Origin: Bacteroidetes bacterium UBA1952
GTDB taxonomy: Bacteria; Bacteroidota; Bacteroidia; Chitinophagales; Chitinophagaceae
Assembly (NCBI GenBank): GCA_002336725.1
Contig: DDEO01000109.1
Coordinates: 1-6,836, forward strand
DNA: 6,836 bases
Direction of reading: 5' to 3'
Made by a program: the position numbers and the translations under genes. Position 1 is the stretch's first letter. Each line of letters starts with the position of its first letter. This document shows positions 5,631-6,836 of this stretch, one piece after another. The notes under the pieces were generated by a model. The model had not been told where the DNA came from, ran no database searches, and saw nothing but the letters and a program-made list of their open reading frames with translations.

Positions 5631-6470
5631 ATGTCTGCTGACGCAAAGAAAAGGATTCTGATTGTAGCCAACGAGTTGTCGCCTTACGTAGAAGATACTG
5701 TTTTCGCCCCGATTCTCAACGCGCTTGCCCGCAAGACCTTTGATTCCGGCATGGAGATCCGGGTGATTATGCCCCGTTTTGGCACTATCAATGAGCGTCG
5801 TCATCGGCTCCATGAAGTGGTGCGTCTTTCCGGTATTAATATTATTGTAGATAAAGACGATTATCCGCTGGTCATCAAGGTTGCTTCGCTGCCCAATGCC
5901 CGTCTGCAGGTTTATTTTATGGATAACGAAGACTTCTTCAAGCGCAAGTTTACCGCCCGCGACGAGGAAGGTCGTTTTTATGAAGACAATGTGGAGCGTA
6001 TGGTGTTTTTCTGCAAAAGTGCGCTGGAGACGGTGAAGAAATTTGGCTGGCCGCCGCACCTCATCCACTGCCACGGCTGGATGACATCGCTGCTGCCCGT
6101 TTACCTGAAAACCGCTTATAAGAAAGAGCCGGTATTTGCGCATTCCAAAGTTGCCTATACGGTTCAGAATCCGCATTTTGAGGAACACCTCGGTGCCGAT
6201 TTTGTGAAGCGTGCGCTGGTGAATCAGGATTTTAAAGAAAAAGAACTTGATGCCTATAAAGCCGGCACCGCCGAAGCCCTTACGCTGGGCGCGATGAAAG
6301 CTGCCGACATCCTCATTCAGGGCGAGCCAACGCTGGAGCCGGTGCTGGAAGAAGCCATGAAGCCCGCCCGCAACAAGAAAATTATCCGCTGGGAAGACGC
6401 GTGGTCGGAGGATGCAAACCTGCTGCTGGAAGTCTATAAAAACCTGGTGGATTTTCCGGTAAAGGCTTAA
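5631..6470 (+). CDS. Short glycogen/starch synthase-like protein, GT5 N-terminal domain only
   Basis: 279 residues resembling the N-terminal (starch synthase catalytic) domain of GT5 glycogen synthases, which are normally about 480. Seen: strand KRILIVANELSPYVED (7-22), IRVIMPRFG (43-51), LIHCHGWMTSLLPVYLK (144-160) matching the family's HAHDW region, and the closing segment EALTLGAMKAADILIQGEP. The second Rossmann domain, with the nucleotide-sugar pocket and its EX7E-type glutamates, is absent; a stop and a new gene follow. The donor-site KTGGL motif is replaced: E21-D22-T23-V24-F25 stands in its place, and HDW is HGW (148-150). ADP-glucose-dependent synthesis by this protein alone is therefore unlikely. 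Short synthases beside panC are, as I recall, common in Bacteroidota and are annotated as glycogen synthase by homology. Start ATG 5631, a -7 box about 75 bp upstream, and a 69-bp gap to the lipoprotein gene, perhaps one operon. The fold is confident, the function open. Confidence 0.88.
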   Translation: MSADAKKRILIVANELSPYVEDTVFAPILNALARKTFDSGMEIRVIMPRFGTINERRHRLHEVVRLSGINIIVDKDDYPLVIKVASLPNARLQVYFMDNEDFFKRKFTARDEEGRFYEDNVERMVFFCKSALETVKKFGWPPHLIHCHGWMTSLLPVYLKTAYKKEPVFAHSKVAYTVQNPHFEEHLGADFVKRALVNQDFKEKELDAYKAGTAEALTLGAMKAADILIQGEPTLEPVLEEAMKPARNKKIIRWEDAWSEDANLLLEVYKNLVDFPVKA

Positions 6471-6539
6471 CAGAACCTTGTTCGGGATATTTGGCCCCGA
6501 CGGTAGAACTTCGCCCCCATTCTTTTTGCGTTTATCTCT

Positions 6540-6836
6540 GTGAACAACCGGTTTCCCCTGCTGGCACGCGCTGCCGTGTTCGGTTCTCTTTTTCTGGGTT
6601 TGATTTCCTGTAAGGAAAATACCCTTCTCAATGCCAATGTGTTGCCCGCCGGCGACAGCCTCCATACCGTTACACTGCCCGATACTTTTACCGTTCTGGC
6701 CCGCACGGTTTATGAAGATTCCGCCATCACAAGCTATCAACGCGTGCTGGCGGGGACTCAAAAAATTGTCGGTAGTGCTTTCATGGGCGCAGGCACCGTT
6801 ACCGGCGATCCTTTTTTTGGTAAAACCCTTGCGGCA
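6540..6836 (+). CDS. DUF4270-type outer-envelope lipoprotein, 3' end missing
   Basis: Open reading frame running off the window, 99 codons visible. GTG at 6540 is the only good start, as an in-frame TAG lies at 6504. The product has an N-terminal signal peptide with Arg at 4 and 10, a hydrophobic stretch (AAVFGSLFLGL) and the lipobox LISC, with the lipidated cysteine at residue 24 (TGT 6609-6611). After it comes KENTLLNANVLPAGDSLHTV, then LPDTFTVLARTVYEDSAITS and a segment ending GDPFFGKTLAA, a pattern I recognise from DUF4270 proteins of Bacteroidota (a Cys-led start, an early TFTV strand, and a DPxFG motif). The protein should be anchored in the envelope; its role is unknown. It sits 69 bp after the glycogen-synthase-like gene with no terminator or clear promoter between them, so co-transcription is likely. 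The missing C-terminus prevents a length check. Confidence 0.8.
   Translation, partial: MNNRFPLLARAAVFGSLFLGLISCKENTLLNANVLPAGDSLHTVTLPDTFTVLARTVYEDSAITSYQRVLAGTQKIVGSAFMGAGTVTGDPFFGKTLAA

Noticed and set aside
5607..6761. Long minus-strand open frame (384 codons) antisense to the glycogen-synthase-like gene
   Set aside because: It covers the real plus-strand gene and also the start of the lipoprotein gene, and shows no domain or export signal of its own.

Overview
The window looks like a chromosomal segment of a Bacteroidota bacterium, most likely of the Chitinophagaceae or a close relative. The evidence is the gene order panC / short glycogen-synthase-like protein / DUF4270-type lipoprotein, the absence of Shine-Dalgarno sequences before the starts, and two exact copies of the Bacteroidota -7 promoter box (TAnnTTTG, here TAATTTTG) in the gaps before genes. 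Base composition is moderate, slightly above 50% G+C by eye. No mobile element, CRISPR array, tRNA or rRNA was seen.

Layout. (1) 1-1013, plus: a GT4-type glycosyltransferase whose 5' end lies outside the window. (2) 1017-2315, minus: a ClC-family anion channel/transporter, convergent with the first gene and only 3 bp from its stop. (3) 2316-2799: a 484-bp gap between divergent genes, by far the largest in the window. It holds a ClC promoter candidate and a strongly foldable plus-strand stretch (2405-2568) that ends in a terminator-like hairpin plus T6. I read this as a candidate structured non-coding RNA. A weaker pyk promoter candidate lies near 2687-2716. (4) 2800-4224, plus: pyruvate kinase, which overlaps by ATGA with (5) 4221-4649, a small exported protein of unknown function. 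(6) 4646-5488, minus: panC, whose stop shares the tetramer TTAA with the stop of gene 5. (7) 5631-6470, plus: a lone glycogen-synthase N-terminal-like domain, divergent from panC. (8) 6540-6836, plus: the start of a DUF4270-type lipoprotein, cut by the window end and missed by a closed-ORF search.

The genes are mostly housekeeping: glycolysis, pantothenate/CoA synthesis, anion transport and envelope glycan synthesis. The points most worth a second look are the candidate RNA upstream of pyk, the over-represented palindrome TTCCGGAA (six copies, two in the same frame of the small exported protein), the loss of catalytic motifs in the glycogen-synthase-like protein, and residues in pyruvate kinase and ClC that predict K+-independence and altered H+ coupling. 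I did not find a convincing new multi-gene system.
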